Source of the DNA: Locusta migratoria | Taxonomy: Eukaryota; Arthropoda; Insecta; Orthoptera; Acrididae | Length of the DNA: 64,000 nt | Assembly: GCA_026315105.1 (NCBI GenBank) | Contig: CM048750.1 | Location: 398,783,002-398,847,001 of the forward strand | Reading direction: 5' to 3' | Part shown: positions 10,850-21,873 of the stretch, one piece after another | How the letters are laid out: the number at the start of each line of letters is the position of its first letter | Position numbering within the stretch: position 1 is the first letter of the stretch | The notes under the pieces: generated by a model | Told to the model about the DNA's origin: nothing | Seen by the model: the letters and a program-made list of their open reading frames with translations, nothing else | The model's database searches: none | Program-made: the position numbers and the translations under genes

Positions 10850-11757
10850 TAGCTTATACGCCCGTGCTTCGCAACGGTTGTTAAAGAGGAACCTGTGTAT
10901 ATCATGGTTCAAATGTTAGTATAGTCTATGGGACTTAACTACGGGGTCATCCGTCCCTGAACTTACAAACTACTTATGAACTACTTACGAACTAGGACGG
11001 CACAAATATCCATGCCCGAGGGGGGATTCGAACCCCCGACAGTAGTGGCCGTGCAGACCGTAACTGAAGCGCCTCAGTCCCCTCGGCCACCGCGGCCGGC
11101 ATATCATGGGTTTTTAGGTCAGCAAAAACATAATCCTTGTTGGATCGATCTGTCAATGAATTCAGTTCTACTAGCGAAGATGTCAAATTTAAATAGAAGT
11201 CATTGTCGAAAACGATGAATGTTCGTAAAGTTTTTATACAAAAATTGAAATTAATTTCAGCCCGTACTCCGGAACGATGTAAGTTCAATGTTAGGTTGTG
11301 TTCATAAAGTTAAGATTGCGGTGAGTAATTGTCTGTTTGGCGTAAACTTCTGAAAACACTTCTATCGTTGAGATGAGAAATAGTAATAATAATAACAGCG
11401 CAATGTATCCTTTGCTTTTTAGTCCCCATGAAAGCTCGTGTAGTACTTTTCGAGATTGGCCTTTGCAGATAGATACTGATTGCTTTTAAACAGATATTTA
11501 AATTATGATATCTTTATTTTCTCTGAGCCGATTTTGATGAAATGAAACGTGTATCCAACAGCACGATATGCTCAAGCTACGGCTGAAAATCCTACGAAAA
11601 TTCGTCATGCTCTTTTGTCTAATAGACAGACAGACACAACGGTCATAGATGCAAAACTTTAAATTACGATATCTTTTTTCGTGATTCCCTTTTCTGAAAC
11701 GAAGTGTTCCCATGTAAATCCTTGATGTATTTTAGGAGATTAGAGATTTGTAATAGA
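10850..11757 (-). mobile_element. Helitron-like remnant, carrying a nested SINE
   Basis: The left edge read on the minus strand ends CCGTTGCGAAGCACGGGCG then AAGCTAG. The CCGT/ACGG hairpin just before CTAG resembles the Helitron 3' end seen at 7344-7370. A second similar end, GTTGCGAAGCACAGG, starts at about 11760, suggesting two adjacent remnants. Interior sequence such as GATTTTGATGAAATG is shared in style with the 6508 element. The outer limit is uncertain. Confidence 0.4.
10908..11100 (-). mobile_element. tRNA-derived SINE with 9-base target duplication
   Basis: Perfect 9-base duplications ATATCATGG flank it at 10899-10907 and 11101-11109. On the minus strand the head reads GCCGGCCGCGGTGGCCGAGG, with B-box GGTTCGAATCC and a 3' part containing AAGTAGTTTGTAAGTTCAGG. 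It is nearly identical in layout to the SINE at 41052. It inserted into the Helitron-like remnant. Confidence 0.92.
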
Positions 11758-11814
11758 TAGCTGTACACCTGTGCTTCGCAACTGATATTAAAGAAAGGAT
11801 ACAATCACTTGTAG

Positions 11815-12620
11815 AAAACTACACCATAGTTATGAGCATAAAAAAGCAGCATTGCCTTCTATTAGTCATTTGGTGTACTACGTAACTAACAGGGCCTCTA
11901 TTTGTTCTTTACTGTACTAAACCGTTTTTATGCATTTCTAAAGAGAAGTTATTCAAGATCGAATAAGCATCTCGGAAATCAGAAAGGAAACTACATAAAT
12001 TCGATTTTCCTTGCAAATAATTATTACTAAATGAAAACACAAATTGACGCGAAGGAACGTCGCTACTTCTTAAATTCAAATTATACCCGTCGAAAGATGC
12101 ACTTCTTTTCTTTCCATGACATTGCAAAGCGTATGGGACACAGCTGGGTTAAATTTTATTTGCAGTGGCAGCGGTTTAGTTTGGTATCGTTGGCAACTAA
12201 CTATTTGCTTTAGGAGGATTATTAATTTACTCATCAGAACAGCATAAATTATTTATTTCATCGTGAACATAAACAATTATTCCCCTCATTCTACGTGACT
12301 GATTTTTCAAAAAGCATTGAACGGCCGTTGCCAACATCAGCACACTAAGCCGATGCCGTAAGTAAAATTGTACCCCTTGTTGTAGTGTATTACACCACAG
12401 TTATGAGAATGAGAAAGCGAAACATCGGCATCTGTTAGTTATTTGGTGTGCTATGTAACTAACATCTCCTCAATTTGTTTTTTCCTGTACTATGACGTTT
12501 TCTACGCATTCCTAAACATAACGAACTCAAAATCTAATAATGATAGGCCTACACCGAAATCAGAAAGGGAACTACATAAATTCGATTTTCCTTGCAAATA
12601 ATTCTTACGTAAATATATTC
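11815..12620 (+). repeat. Diverged direct repeat, offset about 581 bases
   Basis: The segment at about 11815-12030 recurs at about 12390-12612. Shared blocks include ATTTGGTGT.CTA.GTAACTAACA and, near-perfect, GAAATCAGAAAGG followed by AACTACATAAATTCGATTTT at both. The copies differ by substitutions and small indels. It is either two adjacent copies of a Helitron-like element or a local tandem duplication. Confidence 0.7.
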
Positions 12621-12691
12621 AAAGAATTCACATGGAGATAATTTTGTTACTGGTAATGCAATTTTACCACTTGAGCAACATATACTTATAT

Positions 12692-13291
12692 ATGACTTAC
12701 GAACTTTCCATCACAGACATACATTAACGTAAGTCTACAATCTGTGTATTGCCTGTGTATTTAATGTATGTCTGTGTTTTCCTTTGAATCTATTTCGATT
12801 TAAGAATTATACAGTAACCGCATTTTCACATGAACGATAAACTTCGTAAGTCTCGGAGTACGTAGCTTTTCCTAAAAGTATTTGGTACAACTGCATTTAA
12901 TGCGGCCCGGCTACTGCTCGCTAGATGGCGTAAAGACAATTCCTCTCATCCCCTGTGAATCTGTTTGCTGTTCCTGCTTTATGGTTGGCAAGTTCTCGAC
13001 GTAGCCTTGTCCAGTTAGTAAATCAGTAATTTTCTCAATCCCTATGAGTCGGTACACGCGACGCCACCTAGCGAACGCTACCCGGGCCGCATTAAATGCA
13101 GTTCAACCATGTATTTATTGCTCTAGAAAAGCTAAAGTAAAAAATGCCAACACAGATTACTCACCTAAATGAATGGTATTAATCTGTTAGTAACGCGGTA
13201 CTGTCCGCTAAACCAAAGTAACCTATGACTTACGAACTTTCCGTCACAGACATACATTAACGTATGTCTACAGTCTGTGTATTGCAGTGAG
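12692..13291 (+). repeat. Direct repeat pair flanking a MITE
   Basis: About 64 bases starting TATGACTTACGAACTTTCC at 12692 are repeated with few changes at 13228 (offset 536). Both read through CACAGACATACATTAACGTA and TCTGTGTATTG. The 225-base MITE at 12884 lies between the two copies. A third, weaker match to TTAATGTATGTCTGT occurs near 13460. Confidence 0.75.
12884..13108. mobile_element. MITE with 22-base perfect inverted repeats
   Basis: AACTGCATTTAATGCGGCCC (22 bases with the following GG) at 12889-12910 is matched by its exact complement at 13082-13103. The similarity extends inward (GCTCGCTAGATGGCGT against GTTCGCTAGGTGGCGT). It has no coding capacity. Flanks GTATTT appear on both sides and may be the target duplication. 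The superfamily is not clear from the ends. Confidence 0.8.
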
Positions 13292-13691
13292 CTCAAAGAT
13301 AATATGGAGATGGTACTGTGTATTATGAAACCGTGATGCTCGACGTATAGGCTATTTGTCTCTGTAATGTAGTTGACAGTATTTTGACCTTAAGCACGAC
13401 AGTTGTCTTTCCAGTGTTTATATTGAGATCATTGTTGAATTGCCAGTGTAGTTAATGCTCAGTTAATGTATGTCTGTTTTGCCCACTGTTTTATCTTTGA
13501 GTCTTTTTATTTTTGAGCATCTGTTGATCGTCGTATTGCTCCATATTTTACGGATTTTTGTTCGTCACGCTCACACACCGCTACACACCGCGACCAAAAC
13601 ACCATAGTGCACACCGCGAACCTAGACTTCTCTCATGCATAACCGCCATTGGTCTGCAGTGAATAATTTTGGCTACCAAGTGAAATATACT

Positions 13692-15737
13692 CAGGGCCGG
13701 CGCAAGGCACGTGCGAAACGTGCGACCGCACGGGGCGGCACTTTTCGGGGGGCGGCAAATCTGACGCCCCCCGTTTTTCTGTGGACAAACTCGAACATTT
13801 ATTCCCAAGAGGGGATGCGAAAGCAAACCTCGGAGAGACCGACTTCGGGAACTGTGGCATGGCGTCTCGACTACCTGCCGGCCGCCCCTGTTGAACGAGG
13901 AGAGGAAGGAGGGCTGATTTCTCCCTCGCCACTGTGGCAGCGCCGTCGTGTTTACGCCGGAAGGGAAGCAGTCTCACGCACACGCCCGGCCAGTATTCTT
14001 ATGAGTGGAGCGCTGCCAGACTGTTACGCGCCGTGCGTTTACTCACAACTAATTTTGCAGGAGACGATATCTAATTTGGAAATTCGAATGCAATGTTCGA
14101 TACTGCGGTTACATGTTAAGCCTGAAGCAATTTCGCTAAGCCCTTCAATGGCAGTTGAGTGTTTTATTCTTCCCGCGCTATGGAAAAAAATTCGTTGGAC
14201 ATCACTACAGTCAAACATGTTCAACACCTACAATGGCTAGAACTATTCCGAATGGGTAAATCCGCTGTGAGTAATTACAAGAGATAAAGACATTGATAGT
14301 AAGCCTGGCATAAGTTGGGTTTCAACGTATTTTTGAAAATGTTTTCTATCCGTTTCTGAGTGATAATCGGACGATTTGGTTTTTGAGCCTTGAAACACCT
14401 GTCTCCGCCTGCATGAACAAAAACTCTGAGCAGCACTTTTGTGTGACAATACTACTCACACACTATCACTTAGCCAACATTTATTTAATGTATAATGCGT
14501 GTGAATCCATGTTTCGTCTAAGTAAGCTACTGGTCGCTTTGATTCTGATGAAAACCTGAGAAAGCATGGTCTTTTGGCAACAATGCCTTCTCGTCCAAGC
14601 GGAAGAAAACGTTAATTTTGTCACCCTGTAAAACGAAAATCCATAGACAGAACAATGCTTCTAAGGGTTTCCTTGCTAGCTTTGAAGCTCATTTCCGTTT
14701 GACAAAAGTTGTGCAGTTTTCGCAAAGTTCGTATTTCTTTCTATTGTTCGTAATGCTATAAAAATTACTGCCTAACAATACAGTTATCCATATCATCGGT
14801 CACATACTTATTGTGAGCTTCTTGCTTCATGTTCTTGGGCGCTAGTTTAACCGTAGCCTCCTTGTAACTCGTCACGTGACCTACAGTAGTTCCTGGCACT
14901 GCCGCGTCACCACTTCGCCTTTCCAGACAGTAGGCATTGTTGCATTCTCTACAACGAAAACTGCAGAAATTGTTTCGATAGTTGGCCCAGAGAGTCAAGA
15001 TTGGTCAGAAACACTTTCATTGCGTTTCACAAGAATTGGTGCGTTCGAATTTCTTGCAACTTGGGATGTAACAGGCAAGTGCTTTTCATATAACGTACAG
15101 TTAGTATCGCGCATGCACGATACTCATAAGTTAGAATTTTTCTTCTTCAAGAATGCAGAATAGTAAAATATATTTTTGTAATGATTTGTTACTTAAAAAA
15201 TTGGTAACTCGGCAAATAAGCACGCGTCACCCCAGTAGCTAGAATGAAAATAGAGCTAAGAAAAGTGACGTGATACGGCGATCACTAGCATCAGTACCCG
15301 TCGATTCCCCAGTCTGTATTTATTGCATTATTATGTTACTCAATCTCATTCTTCCTCTCCATTGTCTTCCGCCCCCACACTTTGGCCGTTTCAACTGTTT
15401 TTATTTTACATATCTTCATACATATCTGGCACAGAGTGGCTATTCTCAGTGCTTTGAGTTATGTTTACATCTACATAGTCATGCTGAACGTAACTGCCAA
15501 CACGACGGTTTAGATGTAAGCACATATTAAAAGCTTTGAAACTGGCCACTCAGTGGCCGAGACCTAGGCCTAGGTAGATCTGAAAAGTAAAAACAAAAAC
15601 TACGATTGATTGCTGACTTTTCCTACAGATTTGTAGATTTGTTTAAATAAAATTTCACAAACGTTTTGTAAAAAAAACGCCTGGGGGGCGGCAATTTAGC
15701 AGCTCGCACGGGACCACTTGGGCTTGCGCCGGCCCTG
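13692..15737. mobile_element. hAT-type DNA transposon, probably non-autonomous
   Basis: Perfect 8-base duplications AATATACT lie at 13684-13691 and 15738-15745. The ends are CAGGGCCGGCGCAAG (15 bases) and its exact complement, with a second inverted block GGGGCGGCA/TGCCGCCCC just inside. An 8-base duplication and CAGGG ends are typical of hAT elements. The 2046-base interior has no frame I can identify as a hAT transposase (no BED finger or dimerisation block seen). The open frame 13635-14240 begins outside the element and is not believable as a gene. Confidence 0.85.
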
Positions 15738-17048
15738 AATATACTGACACACGATCTACGTTCCATTTTTATATATGTATATTGATTGAAAGTAATATTA
15801 TAAACGGCGTAGATTTAAAAAAAGTCAGGGTTAAGTATATGTTAATCACAATATATTTGATAAAATTTGTATTTAAATGGTGTAGGTATTTGAACAGAAC
15901 GAGGAGAGAGAAAAAGATATTGACTGGGTCAGAACCATGGACACTACGAATTTTTGACTGTTAATCTACAACGGTACTGAGTACCCACGGGGATCCTCAG
16001 AGACTTCGTCGACTTTACAGTGACTTACAGGACCTCAGAATATTTAAAAGTCGATTACGTTGAGGGTTTTTTTAAGTACCTTGGAATGGCTTTGGCTGAT
16101 TGCTACTTCAGTTCTGAACTTCACGCACTGGATATCCATGTGTTCTCCTTTCAAGAGCATATGTAATACGATCTCACCAACACGTCTCTTGGACGGAGCC
16201 CACATGACATACGTTGCTTTGTTTCCCGCACTGTTTAACACTACAAGGCGTACGCTTAATCAAACTGGCGGCTAGCCTTGCTGTGTTGGACTATCTGTGG
16301 CTGAATAAAACATCGCTTTTAAACATTCTAAGGAAAAATAGTAAGGGTCTTCTTAATGAAATGAAGTCTGTGAAGCTTAGGAAGGGGGAAATGTTTCGGA
16401 GGGAGGGACATTTACTTGCGGTAGAATGGGAATGAACCAGGGATGTACAGTTTGTTTTAAACAGATATGTAGAAACTTCAACTGTAACTAGTATCAGAAA
16501 CAAAGACATATTTTTATCAAATGATTTGATAGACTGTAACAAAGATAAAACTGGATTAAACAGGGTTTACCAGCTGCCCTTTCTGTCGCTTGCTGTCGGA
16601 AGACACTCAAGTGGTGGACCAACGTTTCATTGTTTCTTTTGGCCCTAGTGAATAGTTGGCTTGTGCCAAAATTATATATAATCTGCTGTGTTTCATCATA
16701 CCTTGAGCTGGCTAGACAAGGTGGTGTGGAGGGGAGTGGCTTCAGGATTCAACTGGTGCACCAAGTGAGGACAGAGTGTTGGGCCAACACTTCCCAGCTG
16801 CAGCATGTAAACAAAATGTGACAACGTGAAGTAAAGTGTGTGCAGCGAAAGGAAACTGGTTAAGCAGTTTAATGTGGGTATCTACGTACCACACCGTATC
16901 TATCAGCACCATACCCGGGTAAATTACGCTTGAATAGAAAACGTAACTTCTGTATTGAATAATTCGGATTCATAAGTTTCTCTCAATAAAATATGTTTCT
17001 TCGTGTATGATGCCAGGGCTTCCTCCGCGAAATTCTCCATGTACAAAT

Positions 17049-17950
17049 TGGACGCCCTGGCATCATCTGAATGGAAACCTACTTGCTTTTTCCGTTACGT
17101 GGACGACACTTTCGTCATCTGGCCACATGGTATGGATAAACTCCTTGACTTCCTTACACATCTGAACTCCATACACCCCAACATCAAATTCACTATGGAG
17201 ACTGAAACGGAGGGTAAATTGCCGTTCCTTGATGTCTTGGTCAAGAGAAGAGCTGATGGCACCCTGGGTCATAGTGTATATCGGAAGACAACGCACACTG
17301 ATCTGTATTTACACGCAGACAGCTGTCACCACCCTTCACAGAGGAATGGTGTACTTAAAACTCTAGTACATAGGGTGCGCACTATCTCCGACGCAGAAAG
17401 TCTACCCCAGGAATTGGAAGACCTGAGAACTGTATTTCGAAAAAATGGGTACTCAGAGTGGCAGATTCAGCGGGCTCTCCGCCCAACCGCTACATCACAA
17501 CCTGTGGAAACGGATGAAAACACGAGGGAGGATGTAGGCACTGAGTTTGTTCCATATACCGGCGCACTCTCGGGGAAGGTCGCCCGCATTTTGAAAACAC
17601 ACCAGGTTGGAGCTGCTTTTTGTCCGCCGAATAAAATTCGTGCACTGGTGGGGAGCGCCAAAGATGATCTCGGTTTGAGGCAGGCGGGCGTGTACCAGAT
17701 TCCGTGTCAGTGTAGAAAGTCATATTGGACAGACGATGCGTACCGTCGAGGATCGATGCGTTGAACACCAGAGGCACACACGATTGATGTATCCGATCAA
17801 GTCGGCGGTCGCTGAACATTGTTTGTCGGAGAATCATGCGATGGAGTATGAACGCACTAGGATTCTGGTACAGACGTCGAGATACTGGGACTGCGTCGTT
17901 AGATAGGCCATTGAAATTCGCACAAGTGACGACCTCATAAACCGTGACTG
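17049..17950 (+). pseudogene. Penelope-like reverse transcriptase C-terminus plus GIY-YIG nuclease, frameshifted
   Basis: It begins LDALASSEWKPTCFFRYVDD, where YVDD is the reverse transcriptase active site, then FVIWPHG, HPNIKFTMETE and LPFLDVLVKR, typical of Penelope/Poseidon enzymes. The linker leads to GVYQIPCQC, the GIY part of the nuclease. A small deletion at about 17730 shifts the frame, and YIGQT-like sequence and AVAEHCL continue in another frame to about 17950. The open frame starting at 17003 includes about 15 artificial residues from the inverted 5' end. It cannot make a full enzyme. Confidence 0.88.
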
Positions 17951-18139
17951 TGGTTTAGCAAAGCTCGGGAACCAGCGATTGGGTTAATTAAGAGTAAATC
18001 TAGCAAACGTAACGAAGTGACGACCACGGCGGACAGAGCCCTCACATCGACGTCATCTCAGACGCCGGCGCAATCGGTTCCACTGCGCGGCCGCGGCCCG
18101 GGGCGCGGACCGCGGAGGGGTCGCTCCGCGGGCCGAGGG

Positions 18140-18148
18140 TATTTAAAT
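18140..18148 (+). promoter_or_regulatory. TATA-like box in the GC-rich 3' region of the Penelope-like element
   Basis: TATTTAAAT stands alone in a strongly GC-rich stretch (18060-18240), about 100 bases before the hammerhead-like core. Penelope elements have promoter activity in their terminal repeats, so this could be an internal promoter. There is no further support. Confidence 0.35.
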
Positions 18149-18245
18149 GGCCCGCTACCGGGCTAGAACCCAGTTCCCTTCGAGCAGCCGTAGCGTGCGG
18201 ATCTCCGTGCCGGCGCGTTTCCAGGAGCTCAGTCCGTCAGTTCAC

Positions 18246-18276
18246 CTGATGATGGCGACATGTATGATTGCCGAAA
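18246..18276 (+). ncRNA. Hammerhead-ribozyme-like core, Penelope 3' region
   Basis: CTGATGA (18246-18252) is followed by a stem GGCGA/TTGCC (18254-18258 with 18268-18272, one G-T pair) and GAAA (18273-18276). This is the exact layout of the hammerhead core before stem III. The stem I and stem III partners are not obvious by eye. Penelope-like elements are known to carry hammerheads in their terminal repeats. Confidence 0.5.
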
Positions 18277-18645
18277 TATTGTGCCCGTTGGACACTATAG
18301 ACCGGTAGTACACCCGTGGATATTTTGAATAACAAAACTAATGCTCTAGTGCAATGCCTAATATAAGCGCCGCAGCGTTATCTGATTTAATTGGAGAACA
18401 TGCCATTACCCTAGCGGTACTTTTATGATTTTGGTATGTGACATGATTTCAAATCACTACCCAATCCATTCGAATGATTTTCCAATATTTATTCTCTCTC
18501 AATAAATAAAATCATGTTCCCACCATAAGCTGCTTTTAGTGAATAATTCTTTACTGCCCATTGGCTATTTGAAGCCCCTTCATGACCTGGGTCGTGAATT
18601 ACCTTTCCCTTCCGTTCCCATCCTTTTTCTTCCCTTTTCTCCCAC

Positions 18646-18670
18646 CTGAGGAAGGAACTGTGTTCCGAAA
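18646..18670 (+). ncRNA. Hammerhead-like core near a decayed retroelement end
   Basis: CTGAGGA (18646-18652), a perfect 5-base stem GGAAC/GTTCC (18654-18658, 18662-18666) with a 3-base loop, then GAAA (18667-18670). It matches the CUGANGA-stem-GAAA pattern. It lies in pyrimidine-rich sequence about 400 bases after the core at 18246, so a second element end may be here. Confidence 0.4.
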
Positions 18671-19194
18671 GCTTGTCCTTTTTCGTCCCCCCCCCCTTTT
18701 TTTCTTCATTTGTGTAACTATCGGCGATACAGCGCAAAGGTAAGTACTGGCCAGCCAATCTATCTCTTTTGAAAAATAATTTATCATCTCTGAGGAGAAT
18801 TTCCATCATTAATCAAAGACCATGTTAAAGTCGATATAAAATACATGATAATAAAATACTTGTTGACAGGATACGTTAACAAATAAAGGACTTAATTTCT
18901 ACTGGCGTATGGAGTATTCAAAAAACCTAAGGGTATGCAGCCAGTATGAAAGTCTAATTCGGTCGATATTTCGTTAGTAGACCACTCCCACTCTCAAGGC
19001 AATACTGCAGCGAGGAAGCAATGTGCAACGATGTTTGAAACTTTGGTTTTCAATGACAACAGAACGACAACACACACCGAGAAAGGAAGCACACAGCGCC
19101 AAAGATGAAAACAGTCGAAAATATCGATAATAAACATCAGTTCTGAATGGGTGAGGTGGCATTAATTTTTTACCTCTGCTTTAGAACAAGTGAG

Positions 19195-19480
19195 TCAGCA
19201 GATTTACGTGCATACTTCAAAGACCACCATCATTATTCAGTAGGTTATCCGGTAATTTTATTTGTCGCTTCCTCGATAACACAATCCCATTACTAGTAAG
19301 TGCAGGCCAAAATTTCCGTTTTGTTGTATTCCATGGGGTGGCCTGTGCCTAAGCAGTGTTCAGTAACAGCACACTTGTTATGTTGTTGCAAACGTGTGTG
19401 GCTTTTATGCTCAATATATCGGTCCTCGACGGTTCTAATTGTTTGACCGACTTATGACATGACAGAGGGACAAAATTAAT
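19195..19480 (-). pseudogene. Penelope-like GIY-YIG nuclease remnant
   Basis: Minus-strand translation gives, over several frames, a block equivalent to CAVTEHCLGTGHPMEYNKTE then KLPDN. It aligns in style with AVAEHCL...MEYERTRILV of the element at 17049, the C-terminal part of the Penelope nuclease. Stops and shifts interrupt it. The sequence on its left (18960-19195) may be its 3' region. Confidence 0.55.
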
Positions 19481-20361
19481 GCCACTTAAAACTGACGTTT
19501 ATTATCGATATTGCTGTCGTACTGCCGATCATAGATAGTAGTGCAATAACAAAAGTACCAGTAATGATTAACCAACGAGTTTAGAGGAGGTTAGAATCTC
19601 TGGAGATGCCCTAATACTGAAAAAGTGAAGCCAGCAAAATGCGCATTCTGGCATTTGTTTGTGCCCAAAACATTAGTCGTACTATGTAGTAAAGTAGTTC
19701 TAGTCGTTGAAATGTATGTAATATCTAACTAAGCACTCCGATATGACTACCAATTTAGTGCTTTACGTAGAGGGCAATATTCACAAAGGATTTTAAGTGA
19801 GAAACTCTTCTTTTGGGCACTAAAACATGGCCCCCGTGGCTTCAACCAGTGTCTGTTTTCAGCATAGATAACGCCACCTCCCTATATTCTAACCTCCTTG
19901 TGATTAACCAAAGAGACAATGCCATCGTTGATCTGAGAAAAAATATGCCAACAAAATTATCAAACACGAATAAATCCAACATAACATAATATCGTTTCAT
20001 TTCAAATAAAAGCTTTCCCTCAAATGTAGAGAATCGACACCACATTCACGAAACGATCATATAATCTATCCCTTAACACTCATAGGTATATATTCTCTGT
20101 GCAAATAATGTGAACCTACTACATCTATGGAGAGCTGTCAAATAAATGTCAAAATCCGTAACTTCATAAACATATAGCATGGCAACATAATATTATAAGA
20201 TACGTGATATTAATATTATACATAAAAAATCACGTCACAATAAGACCGACATGCACAGCTTAACAGAATGTGGTATGTATCATTTCATTTCCCTCTGTAT
20301 AAAACAAGTATGCTGCATAGTACAAAATGTTATGAAAACTTATGCATTGTGTGCGTAACAC

Positions 20362-20385
20362 CTGAAGATAACTTCTAAGTCGAAA
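20362..20385 (+). ncRNA. Hammerhead-like core, weak
   Basis: CTGAAGA at 20362-20368, a short stem ACTT/AAGT, then GAAA at 20382-20385. The pattern fits the other cores in the window, but the stem is short with a tight loop and no Penelope coding sequence is adjacent. Confidence 0.3.
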
Positions 20386-21519
20386 CTTACAGTGTAACTA
20401 TAACGAACAGTGAATATACGGTGTTGAAATTATATAATTCTTATTATTAAAATGTCGGTGTAGGACCTCACTAACACTGTTAGTAGCCCTGCAAATAACA
20501 AGATATTGCTGTCGGTTTTATCTTCGGTCACGTGATGGCGCTGTGTGCTTATTTGTTCAGAGTGTGTTATCTTTCTGTCGACATGGAGAACCGAGGTTTT
20601 AAACATCATTGCCCATTGCTCCCTCGCCGCAGTATTGCCTCAAGAATGACAGAGTTTGTTTGAAAGGACTGACGGTATATGTATTTATTTATTTTGAAGT
20701 CTTTTACAATGACCTGTTATCTAGATGCTAAAACAGGTCGTATTTAGCACAGGTAACTGATTTTTTACACTGAATAATTTCTTCTTATAACTAGTTCAAT
20801 TTAACAATATACAGCTTAACTAACTTGTGAAGTAAAACTATAAATAATAATTAGAAAAAAATATTAAATAATACATATCCATTTAACAGGAAGAAGTAAA
20901 GAATAACGTCAAGTACAGACGTTTATGTTGAAAAACGCAGTGAAAGAATAACATGACTTTATATTTAATAGAAGAAGATGATAGGAGATTATGAGAAGAT
21001 GGAGTCCGAAACTTTGTGATGCTTGAGGGTCGAGGACTTGGCATTTCCATCAAGTCCTCAACACTCAACCATCGTTAGTATTATCTATAACAATTTAATA
21101 GGTTTATAATGCTGTTTTGCTAGTCACAAAGCGCGACAAATTCATATCCGTCCTTACTACTATAGTTACACTAATTATTGTCTATTACATAATGATCACT
21201 GTCCGTGTTGGTGTCTGTGTTTGGGTCCGTGTTGTTGTCCCTGTCGTGTTCTCGATTTTGGTTCGTTTGCTGGTACACCCTATGCACTGTGTTTGCTCGC
21301 TGCATACGTTGTTGCCTTCTGTATGGTCTACTTCGTTTGTATTCGTCATATGTCGCATGCGAGATTTTATCTGTTAGTATATTGAGTGTTGTCCATTGGT
21401 CCCCTCGTCTTGTGGCCTCGTGTATTTGTTGTTCTGTGTGAGCATGTAGTGCTGGTGAGGTGATTGTACGTCCCGCAGAGTAATACGACCTATACACATG
21501 TATACGTCTGGTTGCGCAG

Positions 21520-21717
21520 GGCTACAACCCGCTGCACCTGGCGTGCTTCGGCGGGCACATCACGGTGGTGGGGCTGCTGGTGAGCCGCGCCGCCGACCTG
21601 CTGCAGAGCGGGGACAAGCACGGCAAGACGGGGCTGCACATCGCCGCCACGCACGGCCACTTCCAGATGTGCGAGGTGCTGCTCGGACAGGGCGCCGAGA
21701 TCAACGCGCCCGACAAG
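21520..21717 (+). CDS. nompC: nompC (TRPN1) exon, two ankyrin repeats
   Basis: Exactly 198 bases (66 codons, two 33-residue repeats), phase 0 at both ends. It reads GYNPLHLACFGGHITVVGLL, then RAADLLQSGDKHGKTGLHIA, and ends LLGQGAEINAPDK. The acceptor is gttgcgcAG at 21518-21519 and the donor GTGAGC at 21718. 65 of 66 codons end in G or C (GGA is the exception). It joins ATTEN of the previous exon and the NGWTSLH start of the next as in the fly protein. A Penelope-like element begins within a few tens of bases after the donor. Confidence 0.95.
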
Positions 21718-21873
21718 GTGAGCTTAGCACGACAGTCACCCAAAAGCAAATCCAACCACCCAAATACAGAGTTATTCCGACCATAGCCCCACTATCACAC
21801 CATACAGCAAATCTATTCAAAAAGAAAAATGTTAAAATCAGTTTCTGTACTAACATGAAATTACAACAAAAGG

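Larger units (their letters stand above)
17003..18330 (+). mobile_element. Penelope-like retroelement, 5'-truncated with inverted 5' end
   Basis: The element carries the end of the reverse transcriptase, a linker, a GIY-YIG endonuclease and a GC-rich 3' region. Its first 45 or so bases are an inverted copy of neighbouring sequence: TGATGCCAGGGC at 17008-17019 is the exact complement of 17054-17065. Read backwards, this stretch continues the reverse transcriptase frame upstream. The 3' region (18060-18330) holds a TATA-like box and a hammerhead-like core, in keeping with the terminal repeats of Penelope elements. The right limit is approximate. Confidence 0.85.
7700..21519 (+). other. nompC intron (phase 0), 13.8 kb
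   Basis: Donor GTGAGT at 7700, acceptor ttgcgcAG at 21518-21519. 7702-8083 is fairly GC-rich with no recognised element. Listed elements take up much of 8084-15737 and 17003-19480. I see nothing I can name in 9495-10050, 13292-13691, 15738-17000, 18700-19195 or 19480-21110. The 400 bases before exon 4 (21110-21500) are G/T-rich low complexity on the + strand. Confidence 0.85.

Noticed and set aside
13635..14240. 201-codon open frame on +
   Set aside because: It starts outside and runs into the hAT element across its inverted end and target duplication, with no domain resemblance; a real gene would not straddle that junction.
21171..21497. 108-codon minus-strand frame rich in Asp, Asn, Thr and Arg just before exon 4
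   Set aside because: It mirrors a G/T-rich low-complexity stretch; the NTDPNTDTNTDSD-like repeat is simple-sequence output and no partner features exist.
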